Positions 25,997 to 35,186 of a DNA stretch of 64,000 nt are shown piece by piece. The position numbers and the translations under genes were made by a program. Each line of letters begins with the position of its first letter. The first letter of the stretch is position 1. The stretch is from Rossellomorea sp. y25 (lineage in GTDB: Bacteria; Bacillota; Bacilli; Bacillales; Bacillaceae_B), in assembly GCF_038049935.1 (NCBI RefSeq), contig NZ_CP145886.1:4269501-4333500 (forward strand), read 5' to 3'. The notes under the pieces are model-generated. The model saw only the letters and a program-made list of their open reading frames with translations, had not been told where the DNA came from and did not search any database.

Positions 25997-28357
25997 CTAT
26001 TGTTGCTTCTCATAGTGATAATTCAACCATTTATGCACTTTGTTCATCTTCTCTACTACTCGTTCTTTGACTACTTCATTCAACGTTTCCATTGAATTCA
26101 CCAATTCTATCGACTTCTCAAACTCTTCTTCTACTTTTTCCATCTCCAATGATTGATCAGGGCGCTCTATAATCTTTTCCCATTTACGAAGGTTGTTTTC
26201 TAGTTCCTTTCCTTCTTCTTTGTTTACGGCTCCCTTTGGAATATAGATGGAGGCTGTCTGTTCCTTCAGTTGCTTGACCGTAGCAAGGACGGCTTCTTTC
26301 GGTGTCTCTCCAGGATTGACGGCCTGGTGTCTCCATGGTCCTTTACCCAAAGCGTCCACGGAAGGAGCGCTTGCCTGCCCGAAAGCAAACATATTCACTC
26401 CTGAAGTTCCGTATGCTGCTGCCAATACATCATTGACGGCTGCTTTTTCTCCCAGATGATGATAGAACGAATAGATTCCTGTGTAGTACATCATCGATGG
26501 CGGCGTCAGTTTCTTACTCGCGATCACCGTGGACTGGATACTATTGAAATCATGCCCATATGCCTGCGGGATGACGCCGTCGATATCGTCCACCCAGTCA
26601 CTGATCAATACAGCTTCAGGACCCGGCTCCGGAGTCGCGGTCATCATGAAGGATGGGTCGATTCCTTTACTCTGATCATGAAGCTTCTCCACGAACACAT
26701 TCTCCTGTTCGCGCAACCAAAGCTCCCACTCTTCCCATAGCTCATCGGATTCTTGCAGATTCATAGGATCTACCCCGAACTCTTCTTCGAAACGCTCACG
26801 ATTCGATGCACTGAACCCATAGCTCTTATCAAAAGAATGGTGTGGATAGCGCATATAGTCAATGTTGACACCGGTGATTTCGTAGTCCTCCTGCTGTTCT
26901 TTATAGATTTCCAGCATAAAGTCCTGAACCTCAGGATTGGCTATGTCCAACCAATAATAATTGCTGCTTGAGTCACTACCTGGTGTTCCCGGCTCATCAT
27001 TTCGCTGAACGGCACTCCACTCAGGATACTTCTTGAACTGTGATGGAAGTCCAAGGCTGCTGTGGCCGATCATGAAGCCATCCGTCCATGATTGAACCGT
27101 GATCCCGCGCTCTTTTCCTTCTTCGATGAAGGCTTTCAGAATGTCCGATCCGTACTTTCCGTAATCCTGATCGGCGAAGTTAGGGTGCTGCTTCGGTAAT
27201 CCGTACGCTTCCATGGTGTCACTTGGGAAGATGGTATATCCCCAGAAGGTGGTTTCAAGGTATAGGGAATTGAATCCCGCTTCCTCCATGCGGTCCAATG
27301 TCGTGATGACATCGTCAAGGTCCTTCTCTTCAGGGCGATACCAGATCGCTCTCTGTTCGCCCACTTCAGATGGCAGGGAATAATAATACGCGTCGTATGC
27401 AGCCTGAGTGGCTTGCTCTGTATATGCCAGCGCCTTTTGCGGATCTTCGTTTTGGATGTCATCCGCTTTTTTCAGGAGCTCTTGTGCCAGCTTGATAGAA
27501 GCGTTCGCCTTTTCAAAGTCTGCATCGATGAAGTTTTCTTCTGCACGAGCGATGCTTTGCTTCGCTTCCTGTAAATTTTGTTCGCTCTTGAATATATAGG
27601 TGGACGCATCACGGATCAATTTGATATTCCCTTCAGCATCATACTCAACCTTCATGCCGATTTCCGCTTTCTTCAAGTATTCCGCTTCCGTCCCGTGACC
27701 ACTCACGACAAACCCGTCAGCCGGAATGGCACTGTCTCCTCCACCGACTTTCGTGACAACTCCCCCGGTTACCGTGATTTCATACCCATAAGGATTAGTG
27801 CCGGTGCTTGCCCCGAATGCCGGTGTATATACAAGAAGTTGATTCGCTCCGCGGTTACCCGGGAACGGCGCTCCATCCGGATTGGATTCATCTGTTGGAT
27901 CCACGTCATCGAGGACAGCGGAATACGTTCTTTCCACCGGCTCATTGATCCAAACCGTTTCCCCTTCATCCAGGCTCTTTAAGAACGTCATGATCTCATC
28001 TGTCGTTTGGGGACCAGTGGAAAGGACGATACCATCCTCAGGAATCGCACTATCTCCTTTGCCTGACTCGACCACTTGATAACTTGAGCCTTCTTCCTGC
28101 TCCAGAATCACCTCATACGATGATCCATTGGTTTCCGTAAAATAACTGAACGTAGGATCAAATAATACCAGCTTGTTCGTGTTGTTGCGATTGTTTTCAG
28201 CATCGACGGTGATGCTGATGCCATCTTCATCCACTACCTTCGTCTCTTCGCTTTCATCTGCTTCCACTTTTAGTGCCGGGGCTTGAAATGCAGGGACGAC
28301 CAATGCCATTGCCATAGCTGGCACCACCATTTTCTTTCCTACCAACCACTTCTTCAT
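25997..28357 (-). CDS. Secreted GHL10-type glycoside hydrolase with duplicated N-terminal module
   Basis: This 786-residue exported protein has a signal peptide (1-33). Two copies of a module of about 100-110 residues follow, each with NKLVLFDPTF/NQLLVYTPAF, a GYEITV-like strand and GDSAIPxDGxVxS. A helical linker (about 260-330) leads into a TIM-barrel domain (about 340-660) of the glycosyl-hydrolase-like 10 family seen in YngK (EQRAIWYRPEEKD; GFNSLYLETTFWGYTIFPS; GVNIDYMRYP; VDDIDGVIPQAYGHD). A helical tail closes the protein. Substrates of GHL10 proteins are poorly known. An ATG at 28357 has a GGAGG site, and a cre-like sequence lies 29 bases upstream, so glucose repression is likely. Confidence 0.85.
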   Translation of the reverse strand: MKKWLVGKKMVVPAMAMALVVPAFQAPALKVEADESEETKVVDEDGISITVDAENNRNNTNKLVLFDPTFSYFTETNGSSYEVILEQEEGSSYQVVESGKGDSAIPEDGIVLSTGPQTTDEIMTFLKSLDEGETVWINEPVERTYSAVLDDVDPTDESNPDGAPFPGNRGANQLLVYTPAFGASTGTNPYGYEITVTGGVVTKVGGGDSAIPADGFVVSGHGTEAEYLKKAEIGMKVEYDAEGNIKLIRDASTYIFKSEQNLQEAKQSIARAEENFIDADFEKANASIKLAQELLKKADDIQNEDPQKALAYTEQATQAAYDAYYYSLPSEVGEQRAIWYRPEEKDLDDVITTLDRMEEAGFNSLYLETTFWGYTIFPSDTMEAYGLPKQHPNFADQDYGKYGSDILKAFIEEGKERGITVQSWTDGFMIGHSSLGLPSQFKKYPEWSAVQRNDEPGTPGSDSSSNYYWLDIANPEVQDFMLEIYKEQQEDYEITGVNIDYMRYPHHSFDKSYGFSASNRERFEEEFGVDPMNLQESDELWEEWELWLREQENVFVEKLHDQSKGIDPSFMMTATPEPGPEAVLISDWVDDIDGVIPQAYGHDFNSIQSTVIASKKLTPPSMMYYTGIYSFYHHLGEKAAVNDVLAAAYGTSGVNMFAFGQASAPSVDALGKGPWRHQAVNPGETPKEAVLATVKQLKEQTASIYIPKGAVNKEEGKELENNLRKWEKIIERPDQSLEMEKVEEEFEKSIELVNSMETLNEVVKERVVEKMNKVHKWLNYHYEKQQ

Positions 28358-28385
28358 ACAATACCTCCATATAGTCGTTTTTGTA

Positions 28386-28399
28386 TGTATGCGCTATCA
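28386..28399. promoter_or_regulatory. cre-like site before the GHL10-type gene
   Basis: TGTATGCGCTATCA differs from the catabolite-responsive consensus TGWAANCGNTNWCA at one position. It lies 29 bases upstream of the start codon, where CcpA binding would repress. Confidence 0.55.
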
Positions 28400-28550
28400 T
28401 GATGTGGCAATTCAATACTATCATAATTTTCAGAATAAAAGGAATAATTCTTCACAAAATTTAGATAAGTTGGATTAATTCACCCAAAATAGATAAATGG
28501 TCACGAATGAATCTAGAACTTAATCATTACCATTGATGCTGAATCGGACT

Positions 28551-28584
28551 CCCCATTAGATACACCCAATCCATTCTAATGGGG
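28551..28584. other. Perfect 10-bp inverted repeat after the FAD oxidoreductase gene
   Basis: CCCCATTAGA and TCTAATGGGG are exact reverse complements with a 14-base loop, eight bases past the stop of the oxidoreductase gene. No T run follows on the minus strand, so it may be an mRNA 3'-end stabiliser or weak terminator. Confidence 0.5.
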
Positions 28585-28592
28585 CCTTCCAA

Positions 28593-30164
28593 TCAAATCG
28601 GCCCTACCTCAGGCCAGCGCAATTCAATCCCTTCCTGCATAAGCATCTCTTGAAATTGTTGCAACAACCCTTCATCCTCCCTTACTTTGCGGGGAAGAAC
28701 TCCCTTTTCAATGGCGAAGGCGGCAAGATAGCCCGCTGATTCCCCGATATTCCATTCCACCGGATGAACGCGGAAGCAGCCATTCGTAATATGAGTGGAG
28801 CCAATATTCTTACATGCAGGTAATACATTGTTCACCCTTACAGGCAGCAGCGCACCTAATGGAATTTCAAACGGATAGCTTTCGGCATAGAAGAAGGTAT
28901 TGGTTTCCGTCGTAGGGTGAAGATCGATCCGGTAGCACCCGATCCCTACGGAGTCTTCAAAGTGCTGGATGCCTTGATCCCCTCTGACGTTGGCGTTGAT
29001 ATGATCTTCCACAACAGTGGTGACGGCCTTGATCCTCCTGGATTCCCGGATATAGGGATACTTGGCCAGGCCATCCTCTGTCCCTAAAATATCCCCCCGC
29101 AGACGCAGTCCCGGATACCCTTTTCCACCATGGGGTCTCGGTGCTTCGGTTTGCAGCCAGTAAAGCAGGGATAGACTCAATTGTTTGGATTCATGGATAT
29201 GTTTTTCATATTCTTCTTCACTGACGTCGATGATCGATCCTGACCAGTAATCATTTTGGGGCCAGTTGATCAGCGAAATATCCCCTTCATACATCCCCTC
29301 TTGAAAGAAGGACGGGTCTATGATGCGGCGGTAATCCCACAGTCCCCAGAGGTTTTCATGATGGAACATGGCGAATTCCTTCGAACCTCCCGTATGGGCG
29401 TCGGGTGCAAACCAGCTTAGCTGCTTGTGCTGGAGGAATGGTGCCTGGTAGTCTTTCCAGAACTCATACTGCTCCGGTTTGTCGATGACGAAATTCCCAC
29501 CCTCTACATAATCCACCGCGAACACATAGGTGAATGACTGCATATCCTGCGGTCTTGCTTCTTCGGGTGCATGGAGCTCCCCGGTATCCCGCTTGGATTC
29601 GGCACCTGTGACATACTCCACTCCAGCTAAGGGGAGGAGATCGCCTACTTCCGTGGCATCGAGATAATAGTGTGCCTGAAGCTCTATTTCCTTTCTGCTT
29701 CCAGTATGCTGAACGGTCACAGATTGAACATCATCCCCTTCAACGGCGGCCTTCACTACCCGATAATGTGTGTAGATCTGTAACTTCCCACTGCTCACAT
29801 AAGGAACCAGCATCTCCTGAAGAACACTAAGAGCCACTTTCGGCTCATGACAGAGCCTGCTGACCCAGCCATTCCCGGGATTCAGCCTTTCATTTTGACG
29901 GGCTTCTTGTTTTAACGGGTAGTGTGTCCGGTAATACTCCCTTACACGATTGCGGAATTGACGGTACGTTTTGGTACAGCCGAATTGTTCAATCCATTGA
30001 TGTTCGTCGGGCGGGACAGCCTGGCTGGTCAACTGGCCGCCGATCCAATCAGTTTCCTCTGTCAGGATGACTCGATGACCGCGTTTTGACGCAGCCAAGG
30101 CCGCCGTGCAGCCACCGATTCCCCCACCAATGATGACAATATCTGTTTTTATATTCTCTGACAT
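28593..30164 (-). CDS. FAD-dependent oxidoreductase (FAD_oxidored family)
   Basis: This flavoprotein of about 523 residues has an N-terminal dinucleotide motif (DIVIIGGGIGGCTAALAASKRG) and TEETDWIGGQLTSQAVP, typical of the FAD_oxidored (PF12831-like) family. A C-terminal FAD contact (NVLPACKNIGSTHITNGCFRVHPVEWNIGESAG) is also present. It has no signal peptide. Substrates of this family are mostly unknown, and members often sit in polysaccharide-use loci. Here it ends an operon with DUF4127, a ROK protein and a GH38 mannosidase, so oxidation of a sugar or glycoside is a reasonable guess. The second ATG (30164) is better spaced from GAGGTG. Confidence 0.82.
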   Translation of the reverse strand: MSENIKTDIVIIGGGIGGCTAALAASKRGHRVILTEETDWIGGQLTSQAVPPDEHQWIEQFGCTKTYRQFRNRVREYYRTHYPLKQEARQNERLNPGNGWVSRLCHEPKVALSVLQEMLVPYVSSGKLQIYTHYRVVKAAVEGDDVQSVTVQHTGSRKEIELQAHYYLDATEVGDLLPLAGVEYVTGAESKRDTGELHAPEEARPQDMQSFTYVFAVDYVEGGNFVIDKPEQYEFWKDYQAPFLQHKQLSWFAPDAHTGGSKEFAMFHHENLWGLWDYRRIIDPSFFQEGMYEGDISLINWPQNDYWSGSIIDVSEEEYEKHIHESKQLSLSLLYWLQTEAPRPHGGKGYPGLRLRGDILGTEDGLAKYPYIRESRRIKAVTTVVEDHINANVRGDQGIQHFEDSVGIGCYRIDLHPTTETNTFFYAESYPFEIPLGALLPVRVNNVLPACKNIGSTHITNGCFRVHPVEWNIGESAGYLAAFAIEKGVLPRKVREDEGLLQQFQEMLMQEGIELRWPEVGPI

Positions 30165-30210
30165 CATTTCACCTCTTTAGAAAAGGGAGCGATTCCCCTT
30201 GTTACAAGCA

Positions 30211-30230
30211 TTAAACAAACGTTTGATTAA
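30211..30230. promoter_or_regulatory. 20-bp near-perfect palindrome TTAAACAAACGTTTGATTAA
   Basis: The arms match at nine of ten positions around CAAACGTTTG. It spans the stop codon of the ROK gene and lies in the 62-base gap before the FAD gene. It resembles a LacI- or TetR-type operator, but no such regulator is encoded nearby. Confidence 0.4.
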
Positions 30231-31111
30231 ATGATGAACCCTGCACCGATCACGCCTGCATTCGATCCAAGCTGTGACGGAACGATGGTGACGCTTTCTT
30301 TCAAGCCGGGATAGACATATCCCTTTACTTTTTCCCTTAGGGGAAGCAGGACCTGTTCTTCTGAATTCATGACTCCACCACCCACGACGAATACTTCAGG
30401 ATTGATTGCATGAGTCAGGTTGGCGATGGCCATGGCCAGATATTCAATGGCCGCATCAATGATCGTCTGGGCAGCCTGATTTCCTGCTTTGGCTTCCATG
30501 AATACTTCCTCAGCCCCACCGTAAATCCCCTTCCCTGCACCCGCTAATCCAATGGCGGTGCCGCTTGCGAGGGTTTCGAGGGCCCCGGCGTTCAAAGAAG
30601 GGTGGCTGATCCCGTTTGGAACGACAATCATATTCCCCACCTCTCCCGCGTATCCATCCGCCCCTTGAAAGACCTTTCCATTAATGACGAGCCCCCCGCC
30701 GACGCCTGTGCTCACGGTCAAGTAATACACGCTTTCACACCCGGCACCTGCTCCGAGCAATGCTTCGGCCACTGCAGCCACATTCGCATCATTATCCACC
30801 TTCACGGGTAATTGAAAATGCTCTTCCACAATCGATGCCAGTGAAATCCTGTCCCATCCCGGTAGATTGGGAGGTGAGAGGATGGTGCCCATTTTTGCGT
30901 CCAGGGGTCCCGGGCACCCGATCCCGATCCCCTTCACCTGCTCTTCCCCTTTGACACGTTCCACTAGTGAAATCAATTTCGCAATGATCCTCACCGGTCC
31001 CACATGGGCTTCTGTTTTCTCCCTTACATCCCTTAGAATCGTCCCCTTTTCATCGAGGAGGGCCGCACGGATATTGGTCCCGCCCAAATCGACACCGATC
31101 CTGAGCGTCAT
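30227..31111 (-). CDS. ROK-family protein lacking the zinc motif
   Basis: This 294-residue ROK protein has intact ATP and catalytic motifs (VDLGGTNIRAALL; VDNDANVAAVAEAL; STGVGGGLVING). The usual ExGH is EVGN, and the zinc cysteines are absent (NGISHPSLNAGALETLASG). It is probably still a sugar kinase of glucokinase/mannokinase type, because the catalytic aspartate remains. It overlaps the DUF4127 gene by four bases and is one of two ROK genes in this operon. In a GH38 context, free mannose is a plausible substrate. Confidence 0.85.
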   Translation of the reverse strand: MTLRIGVDLGGTNIRAALLDEKGTILRDVREKTEAHVGPVRIIAKLISLVERVKGEEQVKGIGIGCPGPLDAKMGTILSPPNLPGWDRISLASIVEEHFQLPVKVDNDANVAAVAEALLGAGAGCESVYYLTVSTGVGGGLVINGKVFQGADGYAGEVGNMIVVPNGISHPSLNAGALETLASGTAIGLAGAGKGIYGGAEEVFMEAKAGNQAAQTIIDAAIEYLAMAIANLTHAINPEVFVVGGGVMNSEEQVLLPLREKVKGYVYPGLKESVTIVPSQLGSNAGVIGAGFII

Positions 31112-32628
31112 GACTCATCCCTCCACCTCAAGCCGATTTCAAAGGTCCGGTTCCAGGGCAGATAAACGTCTTCAAGGGGAAAGGAAAGACCGTGTTTTGC
31201 CAGAAACGCCCCAGACTCTTTCAAGAACGCTTCCTTCACTGTAATCAAAAGCTTTTCATGACCCACTGCTGCCTCATCGATCCCGGCACGCACCCCTTGA
31301 CGGACAACCGACTGATAGACGTAGTCATCCAGTAATCGCAATGTCATTTCTTCCAGTACTCTCGCTTTTACCTCTTCTTGGGGGAGAGTGGCCTTCTTTT
31401 TCTGCAAATGGACCATGGCTGCCTGTGCAACGACTGTTCCCAATGTGTTTCCCGCTGTATTCCAGCCTCCGAATCCCGCTAATCGGGAAACCTCTATCTC
31501 TGCAAGAAGTCTGGGAAGCATCCTTGAGTCCACCCCATTGGCATAGGCGGTATCGGCTACCGCTACCAGCTTATCCTGACGGAGATAATGAGCGATGCGC
31601 TTGATCCACTCACCGATGTTGCGATGCGGTGTGTCGACTTCTCCAAGGAATTTCTGCAGGGCAAGGTCTCCCTGGCGTTTTCCGGGAACATTGACGGCGA
31701 ACACGATATCCGCTTCTGCCCCTTGATCGACCGTATAGCCGCCAAAGGCATAAATCTGACCCTTCACGGATTCACATATCGGACGGTCCTCATACATCGC
31801 AGTCGACAATGCCCCGATTTCCCCACTGTAGATAGGGTAGAAGGTCGGAAACTCCACTTGTTCCAGCTGATAGATCATCTTTGCCACAAGCGTATTGGCG
31901 ACCTCATCGGCTCCGGGATAGATAAAGACGTTTTGGAATAATTCCCGTTCCGCCACTTGATCTGAGAGCTCTTCCTGCTCCCCTATATTCAGCCCATATT
32001 CAGAAGTATCATCTTGTGGGAAGACAAGGACATCGATGATTTTGCCTTCTACCATTTCCAACAGGGATTCATTCACCTGAAAGTTTTTCAGTCTGGTTGA
32101 TAAATAGTCTTCCAGAATGTCTGAAGGTATCCGATCCTTTAAGTCCCGGACCTTTTGATTGGAGTCGACATCCCCGGTTTTATCAAAGCGGTGAACGTGA
32201 TACGAATACTCCCAAAGCTCGACTCCATAATCACTCCAATATTCCTTCTCTTCCTCGTTTACATAGTTATTGGAAATGCGCATAGTCGAGCTGAACGCCA
32301 TCAATGCTTTGTCAGGGTACTTCTCTTTCAATGAGCGGAGGACGCCGATTCGCTGTATGATGGCTTCTTTCCCATCCAGGCATACACGTGACGGAACGAG
32401 GCCGCCATAGCCCAGCATATCAATGGACAGGACAAATCCGTTTACTTCAGGCGCCACTTTCCATATCCACTTTTCCAGTGCAGCCATATCCCCGGGCTCT
32501 TTCAAAAAGCCGAGTAAGCTTTTATCTGGAATCAACACCTCCCAATTTCCGATCGATGCGATCTGCTTCGGGAGCTCCCTTGTCACCGGTCTACCATCGA
32601 CAGGCAGGAGGGCAATCTTTCTGTTCAT
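31108..32628 (-). CDS. DUF4127-family protein of unknown function
   Basis: This 506-residue protein starts KIALLPVDGRPVTRELP and contains DMLGYGGLVPSR, FSSTMRIS, FPQDDTSEYGLN, YPGADEV and FGGWNTAGNTLGT, the conserved blocks of DUF4127 as I know them. It has no signal peptide or membrane segment. The family has no activity known to me and is commonly found with carbohydrate genes. The acidic and polar blocks (QDDTSEYG, GADEV) look like active-site material. It overlaps GH38 and ROK by four bases on each side (ATGA-type), so it is co-translated with an alpha-mannosidase and probably works on the same or a linked substrate. Confidence 0.85.
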   Translation of the reverse strand: MNRKIALLPVDGRPVTRELPKQIASIGNWEVLIPDKSLLGFLKEPGDMAALEKWIWKVAPEVNGFVLSIDMLGYGGLVPSRVCLDGKEAIIQRIGVLRSLKEKYPDKALMAFSSTMRISNNYVNEEEKEYWSDYGVELWEYSYHVHRFDKTGDVDSNQKVRDLKDRIPSDILEDYLSTRLKNFQVNESLLEMVEGKIIDVLVFPQDDTSEYGLNIGEQEELSDQVAERELFQNVFIYPGADEVANTLVAKMIYQLEQVEFPTFYPIYSGEIGALSTAMYEDRPICESVKGQIYAFGGYTVDQGAEADIVFAVNVPGKRQGDLALQKFLGEVDTPHRNIGEWIKRIAHYLRQDKLVAVADTAYANGVDSRMLPRLLAEIEVSRLAGFGGWNTAGNTLGTVVAQAAMVHLQKKKATLPQEEVKARVLEEMTLRLLDDYVYQSVVRQGVRAGIDEAAVGHEKLLITVKEAFLKESGAFLAKHGLSFPLEDVYLPWNRTFEIGLRWRDES

Positions 32629-35186
32629 GCATTCCTTCCTCCTTTTAATAGGAAAGTAGTAATTTCTTTCGGGTTGAGCTGATCCGCCGCGTTTTCTACC
32701 GTGTTCAATCGTTCATGCAGAAAATCCACACGCTCGATCCCCTCGGCATGGGATTTGAACGTCACAGGCTGCACCCGATCTGTCGGGTTCCATAGACGGA
32801 GCTCCACTCCATCCGCAACCCGTCTGAGTGAGCTCCACTGCACTTCTTCATTATCAAATTCTACTAACCCCGTTAACTCATTTTCTTGTGTCTCCCCGGG
32901 ATAAATCCTAGGCGGTACACGGTAGACATGAGCATCCGTCGCTACTCGTCCCAGACCTTTATCCGGTGTAAATTCAAATGCGGCATGAAACGTATAGCGG
33001 CCGATACATTGGGCTTCAGGCGTTTCCATACTCGGACCGGCCCCTCCGCCGCGGGTTCTGAGATCATCCCGGGACAGCCAGCCGACACTCCTGATCAACG
33101 TGATATCCAACGCATCTTGTTCCCCTAAGCTTGTCACCTGGTATTCCTGTAAACCACGATGGTAGAACGTGAACCCGCTCTCTGACCGAACAAAAGAAAG
33201 GGAAGGCTCGACTACCACCGGAACTTCATTTTGCTTCGGAGCATCAAATTGTTCCTCTTTCCTTGCTGTTCGCTTCACTACATCAAATGCTGTATCGCTA
33301 TATGTGTAACGGGTGGAACCCCCTAAAGGATATTGCACACGAAGACGTTGATCCTTCGAGTGATTGTCGATGGTGTAGGCCACATACATCTTTCGATCAC
33401 CAGCCCGTAAGGTAATCTTGATTTGGATGGTGGTCATGACAGATCCATCAGATGGACCGGTCCTTGTCTCATCCAATCCTGCCGGGGTTTCAAGCTTCAG
33501 CTCATATGTCATTTCCTGAACGCCGGATGACTTCCTCACGGTCGGGGAAGAAAAACGCTCCGCATACGTCTTTACATCGTTCACCGGTGGGGAGTAGTTG
33601 TACTCATCCCCTGCGTCAAGTGAACTATAGAATCGTTGTAATCCAGCGTGCCTCCTCCTTGTCTCTTTATCTACTAACACAAGGGTTCCATCCCCACTCA
33701 ATTCAACGGAGTAAAACTCGTTTTCTACTGCCTCGCCCTTCGCCTCCAGCAATTCCTCGTATTCCCCCGCTTCTACCCTGAAGCTTGAAAGGGAGGTGCC
33801 CGGAAGATGCTCAACATAAAACTCAACGTCGTAAAACGTTCCTTCTTTAAAATCGGGAAACGCATCGAGGGGCGAAGCAAAATGCCTTCCACTCCTCTTG
33901 TTCTTGATGACAGGGGTATAGAACTTTCCAGTATGATCTTTCAAATGAAACGTCCGATCTTCTTTCAACCAGATTTCTCCCGAAACCCAGCCCTTGAACG
34001 ACCTTGGATGAGGATTGAAGACAGTGAACACACTGTTATCTTCAAATGGCTTCCTCGCTCCGTTTCCTGAGAACATCGGATCCTGAACGCCGGCATGAGA
34101 TAGGGAACCCATCTGAATGGACTCCAGCCTCTGCTTCAACATCATCGTCCTCGTCTCCATTTCCCGATGGACTTCATCGATGCTGCAGCCACATATGCTG
34201 TCGTGGGGTTGATTCTGCATCAGCAGTTTCCACGATTCCTCCAGGTATCTGTGGGGATACTTCCCTTTGCTGCAAAGAACGGCAAGGGGTTCTGCATACC
34301 CTGTCAGCTCGTCTTCCATTTCTTGATTCTGCTGCTTTAAATAGCTTCTCGTCGAAAGGACATTCGGAAGGACGTAAATATGTTCATTGCTTCTCATCTC
34401 CCCTACATACAGGGGAAGGTCGGCTGATATCTCGGCTTGGACGCTTGCCAAGAATTCTTCATACGTACTCGATCTATACTCCACTTCTCCTTGAAGATCT
34501 TCTATTCGTCCCATCAAATCCCCATGCTTCGGCATCAAGTGATCGCCGCCGTTGGTCAACAAAATATGGGAAGTCGTCGCATACGGTGTGACTTTTTCCA
34601 CATAGGTCTTCATTTGCTCTTCTACATTGTCTTCATTCAGTAACGGCTGGTAGTACCCTTCCGGCAAAAAGGCCGTAAAGACACGGGATCCATCCGGTGA
34701 TTCCCAGTTGAATTCGGACGTCCGGGCTTGAATGCCACGCCACAAAATCGCGTTACCAATCCCGAAGCCTTTTAAAAGCTGAGGCATCTGGCTCACGTGC
34801 CCGAACGTATCCGGTAAGTACCCGACCTTCTGGGATTCCCCGTACTGGCCGGCGAGCTTCATTCCCACTTCAAGGTTCCGGATCAGGGATTCCCCGCTCA
34901 CCAGGAACTCATCAGCGAGTACATACCATGGTCCGATGATGATTTTCTTTTCTTCTATTAAATGAAGGACTTTTTCTTTCATGGCGCCTTCACACACATC
35001 AAAGTAATCTTCTAAAGCGGCCATCTGACCATCCAGGACGAATTGCTTCAGTTCACCGGTTTCAAGACCGGAAACGATCCGGTCCATCACCTGCGCCAAT
35101 CGATGCCTGAACACTTCAAAGGGCAGATACCATTCCCGGTCCCAGTGGGTTTGAAAGACGATATGACAGGTCAACTTGTTATCCAT
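32625..35186 (-). CDS. GH38 alpha-mannosidase (853 residues)
   Basis: This cytoplasmic family 38 glycoside hydrolase is a retaining, metal-dependent alpha-mannosidase. Key features are THWDREWY (H14 and D16, metal ligands), GYLPDTFGH (nucleophile D126), TNGGDHLMPKH and HDSICGCSIDEVHREM (metal and substrate contacts). A C-terminal beta-sandwich region follows. The plan is close to bacterial MngB and streptococcal GH38. It has no signal peptide, so it acts on imported oligosaccharides. It starts at the ATG at 35186, sharing one base with the permease stop, and its own stop overlaps DUF4127. It is distinct from the two GH38 enzymes at 50960 and 55443. Confidence 0.94.
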   Translation of the reverse strand: MDNKLTCHIVFQTHWDREWYLPFEVFRHRLAQVMDRIVSGLETGELKQFVLDGQMAALEDYFDVCEGAMKEKVLHLIEEKKIIIGPWYVLADEFLVSGESLIRNLEVGMKLAGQYGESQKVGYLPDTFGHVSQMPQLLKGFGIGNAILWRGIQARTSEFNWESPDGSRVFTAFLPEGYYQPLLNEDNVEEQMKTYVEKVTPYATTSHILLTNGGDHLMPKHGDLMGRIEDLQGEVEYRSSTYEEFLASVQAEISADLPLYVGEMRSNEHIYVLPNVLSTRSYLKQQNQEMEDELTGYAEPLAVLCSKGKYPHRYLEESWKLLMQNQPHDSICGCSIDEVHREMETRTMMLKQRLESIQMGSLSHAGVQDPMFSGNGARKPFEDNSVFTVFNPHPRSFKGWVSGEIWLKEDRTFHLKDHTGKFYTPVIKNKRSGRHFASPLDAFPDFKEGTFYDVEFYVEHLPGTSLSSFRVEAGEYEELLEAKGEAVENEFYSVELSGDGTLVLVDKETRRRHAGLQRFYSSLDAGDEYNYSPPVNDVKTYAERFSSPTVRKSSGVQEMTYELKLETPAGLDETRTGPSDGSVMTTIQIKITLRAGDRKMYVAYTIDNHSKDQRLRVQYPLGGSTRYTYSDTAFDVVKRTARKEEQFDAPKQNEVPVVVEPSLSFVRSESGFTFYHRGLQEYQVTSLGEQDALDITLIRSVGWLSRDDLRTRGGGAGPSMETPEAQCIGRYTFHAAFEFTPDKGLGRVATDAHVYRVPPRIYPGETQENELTGLVEFDNEEVQWSSLRRVADGVELRLWNPTDRVQPVTFKSHAEGIERVDFLHERLNTVENAADQLNPKEITTFLLKGGRNA

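Noticed and set aside
34046..34591. 181-residue plus-strand ORF
   Set aside because: It lies antisense to the GH38 gene, shows no domain and has no ribosome site.
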